NCBI RefSeq assembly: GCF_002897295.1
Contig: NZ_BEXF01000023.1
Span: 39,740-103,739, forward strand
From: Brevibacillus reuszeri
GTDB lineage: Bacteria > Bacillota > Bacilli > Brevibacillales > Brevibacillaceae
DNA length: 64,000 bases
Direction: 5' to 3'
The notes under the pieces: model-generated
Told to the model about the DNA's origin: nothing
What the model saw: only the letters and a program-made list of their open reading frames with translations
Databases searched by the model: none
Part shown: positions 1 through 8,895 of the stretch, piece after piece
Layout: the number at the start of each line of letters is the position of its first letter
Position numbering within the stretch: position 1 is the first letter of the stretch
Program-made: the position numbers and the translations under genes

Positions 1-256
1 CCTTAGCTTTTCCAAATGACATCTCTATAACCCTATTGTAAGGGGGATTTTAACCTTTTGAGAGGCATAAAAGTCGTATTATTCAGAGTAAGTACGACAG
101 CATTAGATAAGCGTTGGAGGTGTTTAGAAGGTAGGATGAGAGGCAGTGACGAGACATGTCGGAATCAATCACTTTTGTTTACCTGAAGAAAAAGCAAGTG
201 AAGGTGTTTGCGTGTTTAGGAACTACTCTTTGTGTAGCAAGTTAGCCCGCTACTAG

Positions 257-296
257 AAAATAAAAACACAACAGATTAAGTAACAATCTGTTGTGT
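257..296 (-). terminator. Intrinsic terminator of the 319-951 gene
   Basis: A perfect 12-bp inverted repeat (ACACAACAGATT / AATCTGTTGTGT, 7-base loop) lies just past the minus-strand stop codon at 319. On the minus strand it is followed by a T-rich run. Nothing recognisable lies in 1-256. Confidence 0.85.
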
Positions 297-318
297 GAAG
301 TAATTCTAATCCTTACCT

Positions 319-951
319 TTAAAGCCGGGATGCCTTATACTCAAGAACAGCGATGTAGATTAACAAGTATCCGATAAGAGGATACGTATATAAAGTGAAA
401 ATTTGAGACGAGGCATCGGCATCAAATTGATAGATACGTTGAAGGAGATCAGAAGATGCATAGCCAGTCACGATACCATGAAGTCCAATGAGCAAAAGAG
501 TTGTTACTCTTAGTTCATTATAGGCCTGCTTCTTATCAAAGGAGGACTTAAGATATACCAAGTGAATGAAAATCAAGGGAGCTATGGTACCTAAGGGAAA
601 GATATACGGCCAATATACTTTTTGAAACTCAAATAAGTCTGCCAAAGACATAAACAACAAAGTAAAAGTAAACGCTATTCCGAATGAGCAAATAAAAAAA
701 GTAATGCTTAAGGCAAAGCAGCGAACTAATCCTGGAATAGTTTTGAACCGATCCCCATTAATTAACTTCCAGGAAAAATAGAGAAACAGTATGATAACCG
801 AGAGTGAAAGAATTAATGTGAAAAAAGCTCCTAGCTTGGATTCTGGGAGAGGTATCGCGATCAACCCTATAAATATAACAACTTTAAATACAAGCGGGAT
901 AAGATAGTAGGTCAAAGCGGTTTCGATATCATTCTTCCAGACGATTTTCAT
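319..951 (-). CDS. Multi-pass membrane protein, unknown
   Basis: The product has 210 residues and about six hydrophobic segments, starting at residues 15-35 and 43-62 and continuing to a last one near 190-205. It is an integral membrane protein with no motif I recognise. The ATG at 951 is preceded by AAAGGAG at good spacing. A strong terminator follows the stop, so it may be a single-gene unit. Function unknown. Confidence 0.7.
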   Translation of the reverse strand: MKIVWKNDIETALTYYLIPLVFKVVIFIGLIAIPLPESKLGAFFTLILSLSVIILFLYFSWKLINGDRFKTIPGLVRCFALSITFFICSFGIAFTFTLLFMSLADLFEFQKVYWPYIFPLGTIAPLIFIHLVYLKSSFDKKQAYNELRVTTLLLIGLHGIVTGYASSDLLQRIYQFDADASSQIFTLYTYPLIGYLLIYIAVLEYKASRL

Positions 952-1095
952 GAAAAGCTCCTTTTTGAATTCTGTTTAAAGGTAAAGCGAGATAATTCAA
1001 AAGACTTCGCCGCTGCTCATCGATAATTTCATTCCAAGGCAATAGAGATCTACATTGAATTGTTCATCTGACCATATTACTTTGGGCCTGCACGA

Positions 1096-2043
1096 TTAAC
1101 AATAACCGGGGAACTTTTCCATGATGATTGGCTGGATAATGTCTACCGTGAGTTTCCGTAATCCATTGAGTCCAATCCCGTTTACTGAGTTGAAGTAATC
1201 TGAAAGAATAACGACAGTATCAGTGCCATCAAGAGGTTCCGAGACATGGACTTCATCCTTATTTTTGGTTAGGCTGATTGTTTTTTGTGGTAAAAAAGTT
1301 GCCCGCAAGTACTTTTCAAAAAATAATTTTTTTACCTCCTTAGCGCCTATTCCAACAATGATTGGAAACGAAAATTCTTGGATCGCCTTTTTTAGATAAT
1401 TGGCCCTCCTATCTCGGAATTCTTTTGATTCTTCGGACATTGATCTGTGATTTCTGAAATCAAAGGCATTATTATAATCGTTCTCCTCAATATTTGAGTA
1501 GGGCCACTCGCTACTTGCTTGACTCTCGTCTCTTCGGGGTAATGGTCGTAAATCTAATAATGCACTACCTACTTTTGCTTGTTTTCGATATAAACCGGAA
1601 TTGGCATAGTCCCCAATGTTCCGGTAATAGTCAGCTATTGTAATGTAGGCTAATGGATTATTTACGCACCGCTCGAACCAATCTCCTTTGAATCCATTCT
1701 CAATGTAGAGCATGATTCGTGCTTGATACTCTACCATGGGTGAATAGAACTTAGATTCGGGAATAAGTGATCCTCTGATTCTCTTCATTTCCTCCTTAAA
1801 TCGTAAATCAATCTCTTCACCTTCGACATAATATCCATCTTCCCACGTTGACCCCAAATAGGTTTCTGGATTGTTGCCATAAGCTGCACAGCGTGCTTTA
1901 ATCCCATACTTTAGTTCATAGCCACCTAACCCCTCTTCATTACCCATAAAGGCAATTTTCGCTGAAGGATAATGCCCATACCCACAGAACGCAAAAAGCT
2001 TTTCCCGTTCCCGCTCCTGATCGTCTAATTTGTACTTTTCCAT
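1096..2043 (-). CDS. Unknown protein, weakly uracil-DNA-glycosylase-like
   Basis: The product has 315 residues. Its order of short motifs resembles the uracil-DNA glycosylase fold: an early strand with IAFMGNEEG (like the family's GxxPG loop region), a middle LLDLRPLPR, then IIVGIGAKEVKKLFF, and a late GTDTVVILSDYF followed by a helix. The match is loose and the catalytic Asp-His pair cannot be assigned with certainty. The start is ATG with an upstream GGAG. The fold is an inference from motif order only; the protein is otherwise unrecognised. Confidence 0.6.
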   Translation of the reverse strand: MEKYKLDDQEREREKLFAFCGYGHYPSAKIAFMGNEEGLGGYELKYGIKARCAAYGNNPETYLGSTWEDGYYVEGEEIDLRFKEEMKRIRGSLIPESKFYSPMVEYQARIMLYIENGFKGDWFERCVNNPLAYITIADYYRNIGDYANSGLYRKQAKVGSALLDLRPLPRRDESQASSEWPYSNIEENDYNNAFDFRNHRSMSEESKEFRDRRANYLKKAIQEFSFPIIVGIGAKEVKKLFFEKYLRATFLPQKTISLTKNKDEVHVSEPLDGTDTVVILSDYFNSVNGIGLNGLRKLTVDIIQPIIMEKFPGYC

Positions 2044-2196
2044 AATAATCTCCTTATTCGAGTCTCGTGTATTTCATGGGATTAGTAAATTCCTCAAGAT
2101 ATAAGGGTTTGAGTTTATCATATAAACAAGAACGGGACAGTGACAGCTCCTTATACTTCTCTTATTGTTTTTGTTCCTTTAAAGATATAACATCAC

Positions 2197-3375
2197 TCAT
2201 TGATTTCCAGAAAAAATGTCTTCGTAATTATCAACATGATGACTCATCCAAACGTGATCTAAGACATGAGAAGCCACTCCTGCTTCAAAGGATGCTTGTT
2301 TATCAGGAGGAATTAGTAAACCATATTCACCATAGTCAGGGTGAAGAAAGGAACTTACTTCATCTGTTGATTTATCCTGCACATGGTCACACAAATTTAT
2401 ATAACGCGGATCGGCAATGACTTTCCCATTAGGCAGTTTAACACTGCGTGTCTTGTAGACAATTCGGTGAACCTTAGTGGTGCCTACATTCTGGACTAGA
2501 ACATAAATGATACCGTTTCCGGAGTCAAAAGCGGAAGGATCAAAACCTAGGGTTCGATTTTCTGGATCAAACTCCAGAGTGGATTGTCCATCACTTGAGA
2601 AAGTTGAAACATCTGTTAGCGGGACCAATTCTTTTGACTGATGGTTAGCTAACAGGACTTGTCCATGAACCCTTTCAAACGAATAATGATAGCTCTTGTG
2701 CCCATGGCTGCCTGAAGAGTGGTTCATAAACTCTTCTCCTTCCATGCGAAAGCCTGTTTCATTCATTCCTGCAATTGCGAAGACTGGAGAAATACCAAGT
2801 TTTTGATATGCGGAAGAACCACAGCGATTCATGATGGATATAAGCGAACCCCTCATAGCTTTAGCTGCTTCTGCAATTAAGTATCCCTGGTTCCGTTGAA
2901 TATTGTTATAAACGGCTTTTGTTAATAGGTCCCTGATACCGGGAATCGCTTGTCCGGAACCTAATACAGTTATCCCCTCTTCTAAGGGTAATAGCATAAT
3001 ACCGCTTCCTATTTTGCCTTGGATCTCAAAATACATCGTCTTCGTCGGCGTCCAATAGACACCTAAACCCATAATTTTTGGAGCAGGGCCATTCCGTGGA
3101 GCGGGAGTTTGTTCCATCAATGTTCGTAATGTAATGTAAAGCGGGCCATCCGTAGAGACAATATTATCTACCGTGATGTCCTTCGCAACGTTATGGATGG
3201 TTTGGGCAGCATTAGTCCAAACGGGAACTGATCCAGCTGTAAAGAATCCCATGCGATCGTCAACTTGAAAATACTTTAGAATTGCATCTTCACGATTACC
3301 AGTAGGAAATGAAGCTCGAAAGTCAGACAGAATCGAAACAGCATTGTCTTGCTTGTAAGCAGCGATTATGGTCAA
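2197..3375 (-). CDS. Proteasome/HslV-like Ntn-hydrolase, copy 1
   Basis: The product has 392 residues and starts at TTG, giving M-T-I-I-A-A-Y. After Met removal, Thr1, Asp17 (in LSDFR) and Lys33 (in AILKYF) fall at the catalytic positions known from proteasome beta subunits and HslV. A GFFTAGS segment matches the strand after Lys33 in those families. HslV is about 180 residues, so the C-terminal half is an extra domain. It is paralogous to the protein at 4861-6039 along its whole length (for example MNRCGSS.YQKLGISPVF, GFRMEGEEFM/GFCMEGEEFM). A threonine-dependent hydrolase or protease is inferred; no HslU-like ATPase is adjacent. Confidence 0.7.
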   Translation of the reverse strand: MTIIAAYKQDNAVSILSDFRASFPTGNREDAILKYFQVDDRMGFFTAGSVPVWTNAAQTIHNVAKDITVDNIVSTDGPLYITLRTLMEQTPAPRNGPAPKIMGLGVYWTPTKTMYFEIQGKIGSGIMLLPLEEGITVLGSGQAIPGIRDLLTKAVYNNIQRNQGYLIAEAAKAMRGSLISIMNRCGSSAYQKLGISPVFAIAGMNETGFRMEGEEFMNHSSGSHGHKSYHYSFERVHGQVLLANHQSKELVPLTDVSTFSSDGQSTLEFDPENRTLGFDPSAFDSGNGIIYVLVQNVGTTKVHRIVYKTRSVKLPNGKVIADPRYINLCDHVQDKSTDEVSSFLHPDYGEYGLLIPPDKQASFEAGVASHVLDHVWMSHHVDNYEDIFSGNQ

Positions 3376-3532
3376 ACCTATCCACTCTTTCCATAGTGAA
3401 TTTAGATATTACAGTGAGGAATTTTCGTCTATATTCTATTCCCTGGATGGGATATGCTTTAAACGTTAAAAATAGGTAATTCTGTTTAGATTTTCTGAGT
3501 AAAGAACATCGTTATACTATGATGTAACCGGG

Positions 3533-3562
3533 TTGTTTTCTGCTCTTTCTAACTGATATAAT
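3533..3562 (+). promoter_or_regulatory. Sigma-A-like promoter for the 73-aa gene
   Basis: A -35 TTGTTT (3533-3538) and a -10 TATAAT (3557-3562) are separated by 18 bp. They lie about 45 bp upstream of the start at 3607 in a divergent intergenic region. Confidence 0.5.
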
Positions 3563-3606
3563 ATTTGTTAGGAAATTGGAAAAATTATAATGTCAGGAGC
3601 GGGGTT

Positions 3607-3828
3607 ATGGATATATTGCAATCTTTTTTTGATTTCATACTCACAGCTGTCATTGGGATTTTCACAGCTATTGTGGCATTTAGTATGTTGTTTAAATTTA
3701 AAAAACAGAATCATGATTATCCAACTCCCTCAAGAAAAAACGAAGATTGGCTACGAAATCATTGGAAACAAAAGGCTACTGAGTATCGCGGAAAGATAGA
3801 GCATGGCCAGATGATATGTAAGAAATAA
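3607..3828 (+). CDS. Small single-TM protein
   Basis: The product has 73 residues beginning MDILQSFFDF. One hydrophobic helix (about residues 5-27) is followed by a charged tail ending in two lysines. I chose the ATG at 3607 because AGGAG sits 7 bases upstream; an upstream in-frame start has no such site. A terminator follows at once, so it is monocistronic. Function unknown; a small membrane regulator or toxin-like peptide is possible but unsupported. Confidence 0.55.
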   Translation: MDILQSFFDFILTAVIGIFTAIVAFSMLFKFKKQNHDYPTPSRKNEDWLRNHWKQKATEYRGKIEHGQMICKK

Positions 3829-3831
3829 TCG

Positions 3832-3860
3832 TGAGAGGATGCAGAATGCGCCTCTTTTTT
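3832..3860 (+). terminator. Intrinsic terminator
   Basis: The hairpin GAGAGGATGC-AGAAT-GCGCCTCTTTT has a T run directly after it, just past the stop of the 73-aa gene. Confidence 0.65.
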
Positions 3861-4150
3861 GTTTGCCCTGACTTCCATCCATAGCCCGAGGTAAATAATG
3901 AAAAACAGAGATAAACTATGCTGAATACCTACATATCGTTATATGAGCAGCAAACATGTATTTGGTGAAACTGTAGGTTTGGTGCGTTAATGAGAGTTGA
4001 GTATTCCACTCCTGTTTTTCCAATAATCATCTGTTCTTTTGAATAGTAAGGGAGCGATACTTGAAGTACAAAAACCGGAGGATAAGAGGTAGTCATACTC
4101 TTGTATTCTCTGAATATACTGATATAGAAAAAATCCTAAAAGGATGATGT

Positions 4151-4189
4151 CACAAAATGCCTGACCATAACCTGGTTGGGCATTTTGTG
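4151..4189. repeat. Inverted repeat in an intergenic region
   Basis: CACAAAATGCC and GGCATTTTGTG form an 11-bp stem with a partly self-complementary loop. It lies in the gene-free stretch 3861-4860. It could be a bidirectional terminator or an operator. No gene is supported in 3861-4217. Confidence 0.5.
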
Positions 4190-4217
4190 TTGTTATACGT
4201 AATAACCATCAAGAGTG

Positions 4218-4584
4218 AAGTATTCATAGCGGGTATGTTTCCGCTCCCTTTCTTGTAGGAGGGTAAACGCTATGCTTGTACGATCAAAAATAAAAAGACC
4301 GCCCTTGAGCTTACCAGGCTAGGCGGTCTTTTCGCTATAAACCAATATGAGCTGATCACTTGTGGGAACATTTTTTGAAGTAGCCGGAGGTGCGCCAACA
4401 CCTATAAATGAACGGCTAATTCTAAGAAAATTATAACAAAATGTAAGGTGTTGATCAATGGTGAAGGATTGTAAAAGCCACTGTGTATGGTTAAATTATT
4501 GCTTTATTCCGACTGTGTATACCTATCAGCATAATTCTCGACATGCAGACTCATCCACGTATGGTCCAAAGCCAAGGTAGCTAT
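4218..4584. repeat. Tandem duplication, left copy
   Basis: This is a roughly 365-bp unit repeated at an offset of 356-357 bp. The pairs are GCCCTTGAGC at 4301 and 4657, GCTTTATTCC at 4501 and 4858, and TAGCTAT at 4578 and 4935. It contains a terminator-type hairpin (about 4294-4332), the spacer that follows the Ntn-hydrolase stop, and a copy of the last ~28 codons of that gene. Scattered substitutions and small indels show the duplication is not recent. Confidence 0.9.
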
Positions 4585-4590
4585 CCACGG
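4501..4590 (-). pseudogene. Orphan 3' end of an Ntn-hydrolase gene
   Basis: On the minus strand this stretch matches the last ~28 codons of the 4861-6039 gene (the HTWMSEHVENYADMYTQSE region), including the stop at the same relative place. The left side of the duplication lacks the rest of the gene, so it is an untranslated remnant. Confidence 0.8.
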
Positions 4591-4941
4591 GAATGTTATC
4601 GCTCCCATTTTTGTTGAGGGTAAACGCTTTGCTTATACGATCAAAAGAAATAGACCGCCCTTGAGCTTACCAGGCTAGGCGGTCTATTCGCTATAAGCAA
4701 GTGTGCGCCGATCCCTTGTGGGAACGTCTATTGATGTAGCCGTAGGTGTAGCAGCACCCATAAATGAACGGCTAATTCTAAGAAAATTATAACAAAAGGT
4801 TAAGGTGTTGATCAATAGTGAAGGATTGTAAAAGTCACTGTGTATGGTCGAACTATTGCTTTATTCCGACTGTGTATACATATCAGCATAATTCTCGACA
4901 TGCTCACTCATCCACGTATGATCCATAGCCATGATAGCTAT
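4575..4941. repeat. Tandem duplication, right copy
   Basis: This partner of 4218-4584 overlaps the 3' end of the intact Ntn-hydrolase gene. The right-hand copy is the parental arrangement because only here is the coding sequence continuous. Confidence 0.9.
4651..4686 (-). terminator. Terminator of Ntn-hydrolase copy 2
   Basis: TAGACCGCC and GGCGGTCTA form a 9-bp GC-rich stem about 180 bases beyond the minus-strand stop at 4861. On the minus strand it is followed by a T-rich stretch. The equivalent hairpin in the left repeat copy is at about 4294-4332. Confidence 0.6.
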
Positions 4942-6039
4942 ACCCGCTTCGAAGGACGCCTGTTTGTTATATGGCACAATTAAACCATAATTCCCAAAGC
5001 GTGGTGCATTTCGAAAAGATTCCAACACATGATTGGCTGGATCCCTGCGCACAACTTCACATATCCGTTCATAGCGAGGGTCGGCTAAGACGCTGCCATT
5101 AACGAGTCGATGCGCATACGTTCTAAACACAGTCCTTCGGATCATTGAATCGCTTAAACTCTCCAGTAAAATATAGATAGCGTTGTTATCGGAAATATAG
5201 GCTGGGGCATCAAAGCCGGTCGTTCGATTCTCAGGGTCAAATTTTTCTGTGGCCTTCTCACTATCGGAGTATGTTAATATATCCACAAGCGGGACGGTTT
5301 CTTGTGTTTGATGGTTGTCTAAAACAACATGACCATTTACTCTTTCAAAAGAGTAATGGTATCTCCCCTGCTCATTGGTTGAAGAGTGGCTCATGAACTC
5401 TTCCCCTTCCATGCAAAAGCCTGTTTCATTCATCCAGGCGATACAGAATACCGGGGAAATCCCAAGCTTTTGATAAGAGGAAGATCCGCAACGATTCATA
5501 ATCCCTCTTAGATTCTTCCGAATCACTTCAGCTACATCGAGTGGATGATGTTCTGGTTCAAAAAGGATACATCTATGGACTGCTCTAGCTAATAGGTCGT
5601 GAATGCCAGGGATCACACTCCCGTTCCCTATTACGGTGATACCATCTGTCATGGGAGAAAGTATGATACCACTTCCCATTTCTCCTCGAAGTTCGAAATA
5701 AACCGGTTGAGTAGGATGCCAATACACCCCAATTCCCGCTATTCTTGGAATGCCATCATCGGGGTTATAGTATGATGTTTCCATTAACGTCCTTAGGGAG
5801 AGGTAAAGTGGGCCATCTATTGAGATTACATTCTCTAACGTAATTTGGTCTGCAATGGAATGGATCGTTTGAGCAATCGACTCCCATGCTTTTACGGATC
5901 CAGCCATAAAGAAGCCCATACGATCGCCAAACTGAAAGTATTTTAGTATCGAGTCAGCTTGGTTTTCACGAACGGAAACACGAAAATCAGAAACAATTGA
6001 AACGGAATTACCTTGCTTGTAGGCAGCTACTATGGTCAA
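4861..6039 (-). CDS. Proteasome/HslV-like Ntn-hydrolase, copy 2
   Basis: Starting at the TTG at 6039, the product begins M-T-I-V-A-A-Y, as in the paralog at 2197-3375. This places Thr1, Asp17 (SDFR) and Lys32 (ILKYF) close to the catalytic positions of HslV and proteasome beta subunits. An in-frame ATG at 6075 would add 12 residues, but it has no ribosome binding site, while GGAGAG precedes the TTG by 10 bases. Adding residues ahead of Thr1 would also block an N-terminal nucleophile unless processed. The ~390-residue length implies an extra C-terminal domain. The substrate is unknown. Confidence 0.7.
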   Translation of the reverse strand: MTIVAAYKQGNSVSIVSDFRVSVRENQADSILKYFQFGDRMGFFMAGSVKAWESIAQTIHSIADQITLENVISIDGPLYLSLRTLMETSYYNPDDGIPRIAGIGVYWHPTQPVYFELRGEMGSGIILSPMTDGITVIGNGSVIPGIHDLLARAVHRCILFEPEHHPLDVAEVIRKNLRGIMNRCGSSSYQKLGISPVFCIAWMNETGFCMEGEEFMSHSSTNEQGRYHYSFERVNGHVVLDNHQTQETVPLVDILTYSDSEKATEKFDPENRTTGFDAPAYISDNNAIYILLESLSDSMIRRTVFRTYAHRLVNGSVLADPRYERICEVVRRDPANHVLESFRNAPRFGNYGLIVPYNKQASFEAGIAIMAMDHTWMSEHVENYADMYTQSE

Positions 6040-6290
6040 TCCAATCTCACTCTCCATATTGTTATCGGCGTTCATTCAGGGCCGTTCATATTTTAATCTA
6101 TTACCTTATACCCTGGTAGACGTATAATCGAAACATAAAAAATGGAAATGCTGTGTGGGTTTTTACATGCGTCCAGCAAACAAAATTACGTAGACACACT
6201 GAGTATTGGGTTTGAAGAACCTGATTCGTGTACAGCTTTCGTGAGCGGGAGTTGAAATGTAGTCTCTTGTTTACATTAGAAAAGCACAAA

Positions 6291-6316
6291 GGGGAGCATG
6301 CATGATGCATCTCCCC
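6291..6316. repeat. 26-bp near-palindrome
   Basis: GGGGAGCATGCAT and ATGCATCTCCCC form a hairpin or dyad between the divergent Ntn-hydrolase gene and the YbjQ-like gene. It may be an operator or a leader hairpin; no T run follows directly. Confidence 0.5.
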
Positions 6317-6403
6317 CTCAATCGTAGGGACATTAGTTCTAGAGTAGCAGGTAAAGTATTCTTTTTAGTAGAATACACCTTCTCTGAAGGAGGTGTAATA
6401 GTA

Positions 6404-6685
6404 ATGGGATTCTTTGGCGGAAAAAAGCAGGATACTGACTCCGGAATAGATATGTTAATCATAACAATTGAGACCATTGACAAGCCTTTTGAGGCTCTTG
6501 GTTTAGTGACAGCTACGATACTCAAAGCGCACGACCCAAATCCCGAAATTATTGCTAAGGAACTTGCGAAAAAAGCTAAAAACATGGGGGCGGACGCAAT
6601 CCTTGGTTTCAGGTATGACGTTAGAACTAACGCACTTAATTGGACTGACCAAGTAGGATATGGAACCGCAATAAAATTCAAGTAA
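6404..6685 (+). CDS. YbjQ/UPF0145-like protein
   Basis: The product has 93 residues and is a compact YbjQ-type domain: an early TIETIDKPFEALGLVTATILK strand-helix, then EELAKKAKNMGADAILGFRYD, and a final YGTAI strand. The family is about 100 residues and forms oligomeric rings; its role is poorly defined. The ATG at 6404 has a strong GAAGGAGGTG upstream. The longer ORF from 6302 adds sequence foreign to the family. A terminator follows. Confidence 0.8.
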   Translation: MGFFGGKKQDTDSGIDMLIITIETIDKPFEALGLVTATILKAHDPNPEIIAKELAKKAKNMGADAILGFRYDVRTNALNWTDQVGYGTAIKFK

Positions 6686-6691
6686 AACAAA

Positions 6692-6722
6692 AAGACGCTT
6701 CATTCGGGAGCGTCTTAATTTC
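6692..6722 (+). terminator. Intrinsic terminator
   Basis: AAGACGCT / AGCGTCTT stem followed by AATTTCTT, directly after the YbjQ-like gene. I see no gene in 6723-7020. Confidence 0.7.
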
Positions 6723-7020
6723 TTCACTTCGGTTCTCATTGCTTGTTTAGTCTGGATGTGAATGTGAGTATGAATATGCTTTTGAAGATGGACCAACGAA
6801 ACATTGCTATCCATAGCATCAAAAGCAAATAGAAAAAAACTAAGACCGCACCTAATTTAACGAAGATAGATAGATATTCGTTCATATTAGGAACAGGTAA
6901 TACTAACACAAGAGGTAATGGACAACATCATAAAAAGTAAACATTTAAATTGTCTCTTTGTTCCATCTCGTCATTCTCCTAAATTAAGACTTTTATAGTA
7001 GGGCGAGGATCGTGATGCAT

Positions 7021-7500
7021 TCATCTATTGCGATATGTTTTAAAAGTGGCTTGTGACGATATATGCTCGATATATTGAAGGAAGATCATCTCCTTTTTCT
7101 CTACTTCTTCATAATCATTTATGCAGGATGTCCACATCTTTTCCCTAAGGTTATGAAAATGATAACAGATGATCTCGCCATACATGGCATCCTGCGAACT
7201 TCGCTTGAAGGAGAAAATGCAGTTTTGATAAGCATATAATCTCGAATCGCTTATGGATAATTCCTCAGACGATAACGAACCAACGAGGGTAAGCTCCTGG
7301 TAAAAAATCGATCGCTCTAAGTGCCTTACCAATTCTACAAGGTCAGGTAGCGAATTCTTAAAAGTGGATCTGAATCGCAATGAGGTTAGCGCTTCCTCTT
7401 TATAATCTCGTGTATCCCCTTTTCTTATGGAACAGATAACAGACGGATCTAGCGGTTCCACTAAAGTTAGATTAACTTCTATTGTCGAGTACATCCCCAA
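7021..7500 (-). CDS. Unknown 159-aa protein
   Basis: This is an acidic, soluble-looking protein with no recognised motif. The TTG at 7500 has AAGGAGGGC 9 bases upstream; an ATG two codons later is less well spaced. The gene directly follows a relic of the coupling protein gene, so it may have been inserted into or beside that decayed copy. Confidence 0.55.
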   Translation of the reverse strand: MGMYSTIEVNLTLVEPLDPSVICSIRKGDTRDYKEEALTSLRFRSTFKNSLPDLVELVRHLERSIFYQELTLVGSLSSEELSISDSRLYAYQNCIFSFKRSSQDAMYGEIICYHFHNLREKMWTSCINDYEEVEKKEMIFLQYIEHISSQATFKTYRNR

Positions 7501-7549
7501 CTCGTTCGCCCTCCTTACTTATTGAGGAAATATTGGATAGACCATCTAT

Positions 7550-7669
7550 TTGCTTGCCGGTACCAATTGGTCCTAATACAATATGATGAGTAGCTCGATA
7601 AAAAGTGGCTCGATCTTCTTGGCGGTACGTTCTTAACCATCTAGTAACTGCTTTCATCATCCATGTCAT
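7550..7669 (-). pseudogene. Coupling-protein (VirD4/TraG) Walker-A remnant
   Basis: The minus-strand translation reads YRATHHIVLGPIGTGKQ, matching DRATHTIIVGSIGTGKS of the intact coupling protein (residues 262-278), with similar sequence just before it. After GTGKQ the similarity stops and the ORF ends 25 residues later. It is a short leftover of a second coupling protein gene. Confidence 0.65.
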
Positions 7670-7728
7670 AATTTACAAGAATACCCTCCCCTCATTTGTT
7701 AATTTCTGCTATCGCGATATCTCACCTT

Positions 7729-8361
7729 CTACCTATACCAGTAAGAAAAGTAAACCACTACGTATTCGTTTGTATATTCAATCCAGAATAGGAAGGCCTT
7801 TTGTGCTTTTGAACCATACGTCGATCCGTATGTATCGCAATCTTCGCTATAACAATTACCTGATATACTCTCGTATGAACCAATATTTTCGCCAGCATAA
7901 CAATGTCTTGATGTAATTTCTTTCGCTTCTGAATAGACAACTAGTTCATATTCTTCCCCTTCTTCTTTCGAACCATATCGCTTTTCCATTGTAAGGATGC
8001 GTTTAAACACCTGGTAATCAGTAAACGAGAGGTGGTAAGCGTCAATATCTTGTAGGAATGTGTGATCATCATAAGCGCTTATATTGATCTGAATCGTGTG
8101 CCGTCCCCTCTTTGAGTTTTTTAAGGCCGAGAAAAGCGAAACATTTTCTCTGAAAATGGAATCTTTGGCGATCGCTTTTAGTACAATCGAATCAATTAAG
8201 TGATCCATATGATAATAACCACGTTCAGCCATGTAGACACCAAGGATCTCAGAACGCATATAATCAGCATCAAACTTCTTGGCATCTGAGATCGAAACAT
8301 GATCTTTTATAAAAAGTGAGCGGTACTGACACAGTAGCAATTCTTCTTTGTTACTATCCAA
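7729..8361 (-). CDS. Unknown 210-aa protein
   Basis: The TTG start at 8361 is preceded by a G-rich site. The protein is soluble-looking and tyrosine-rich at its C terminus (YTNEYVVVYFSYWYR), with no family recognised. It lies among minus-strand genes with short spacers. Confidence 0.5.
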   Translation of the reverse strand: MDSNKEELLLCQYRSLFIKDHVSISDAKKFDADYMRSEILGVYMAERGYYHMDHLIDSIVLKAIAKDSIFRENVSLFSALKNSKRGRHTIQINISAYDDHTFLQDIDAYHLSFTDYQVFKRILTMEKRYGSKEEGEEYELVVYSEAKEITSRHCYAGENIGSYESISGNCYSEDCDTYGSTYGSKAQKAFLFWIEYTNEYVVVYFSYWYR

Positions 8362-8451
8362 AGGTAGCCCCCCTTACTTATATGAATCCTTCTGTATTCA
8401 AAGGTTCTCTTAGGAGCGGGGTGTTATCGGGTAAGGAATGGTTCCGTTCTG

Positions 8452-8895
8452 CTACGTACGATTTTGCAAAGAGACGCGTATTAACTGAACAAAACCAATT
8501 AAGGTAATGAGAGGAAAGAAAAGCATGATCCAAAAATAGGTGAACGCTTCAAACTGATTCTCTGACCACATCTTCACAACTAAAAAGGAGGCTGGATTCA
8601 CCAAAAAAGAGATGACGCCTGAAAGGGTCGTGAAAAAAAGGAGTCGTGTATTTGGTTTTAAATAACCTGCTTTCATATAACTTACTGCTCCCCAGATTGC
8701 CAAGGGCGTTAATCCCAACGGAAGTCCGATGAGCATGAAGGATACAAATGTTTCTGAGCGACTTCCGACTTCCCACTGTATGAATATGGTGAAAAGAAGG
8801 AGAAGCGACAGTATGATGGAGAGCCACTGAAGGATAATGATCACTTGAGGGCGCTTCGCTAATGCCTGATTTAGTTTTTTAATTGGGTTCACCAC
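8452..8895 (-). CDS. Small multi-TM membrane protein
   Basis: I place the start at the GTG at 8895 (VVNPIKKLNQ), giving 147 residues with four hydrophobic helices. AAAGGAG lies about 12 bases upstream, and this start overlaps the end of the 8879-9238 gene by 17 bases, as in translational coupling. The longer ORF from 9069 would overlap that gene by 190 bases. Function unknown. Confidence 0.55.
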   Translation of the reverse strand: MVNPIKKLNQALAKRPQVIIILQWLSIILSLLLLFTIFIQWEVGSRSETFVSFMLIGLPLGLTPLAIWGAVSYMKAGYLKPNTRLLFFTTLSGVISFLVNPASFLVVKMWSENQFEAFTYFWIMLFFPLITLIGFVQLIRVSLQNRT

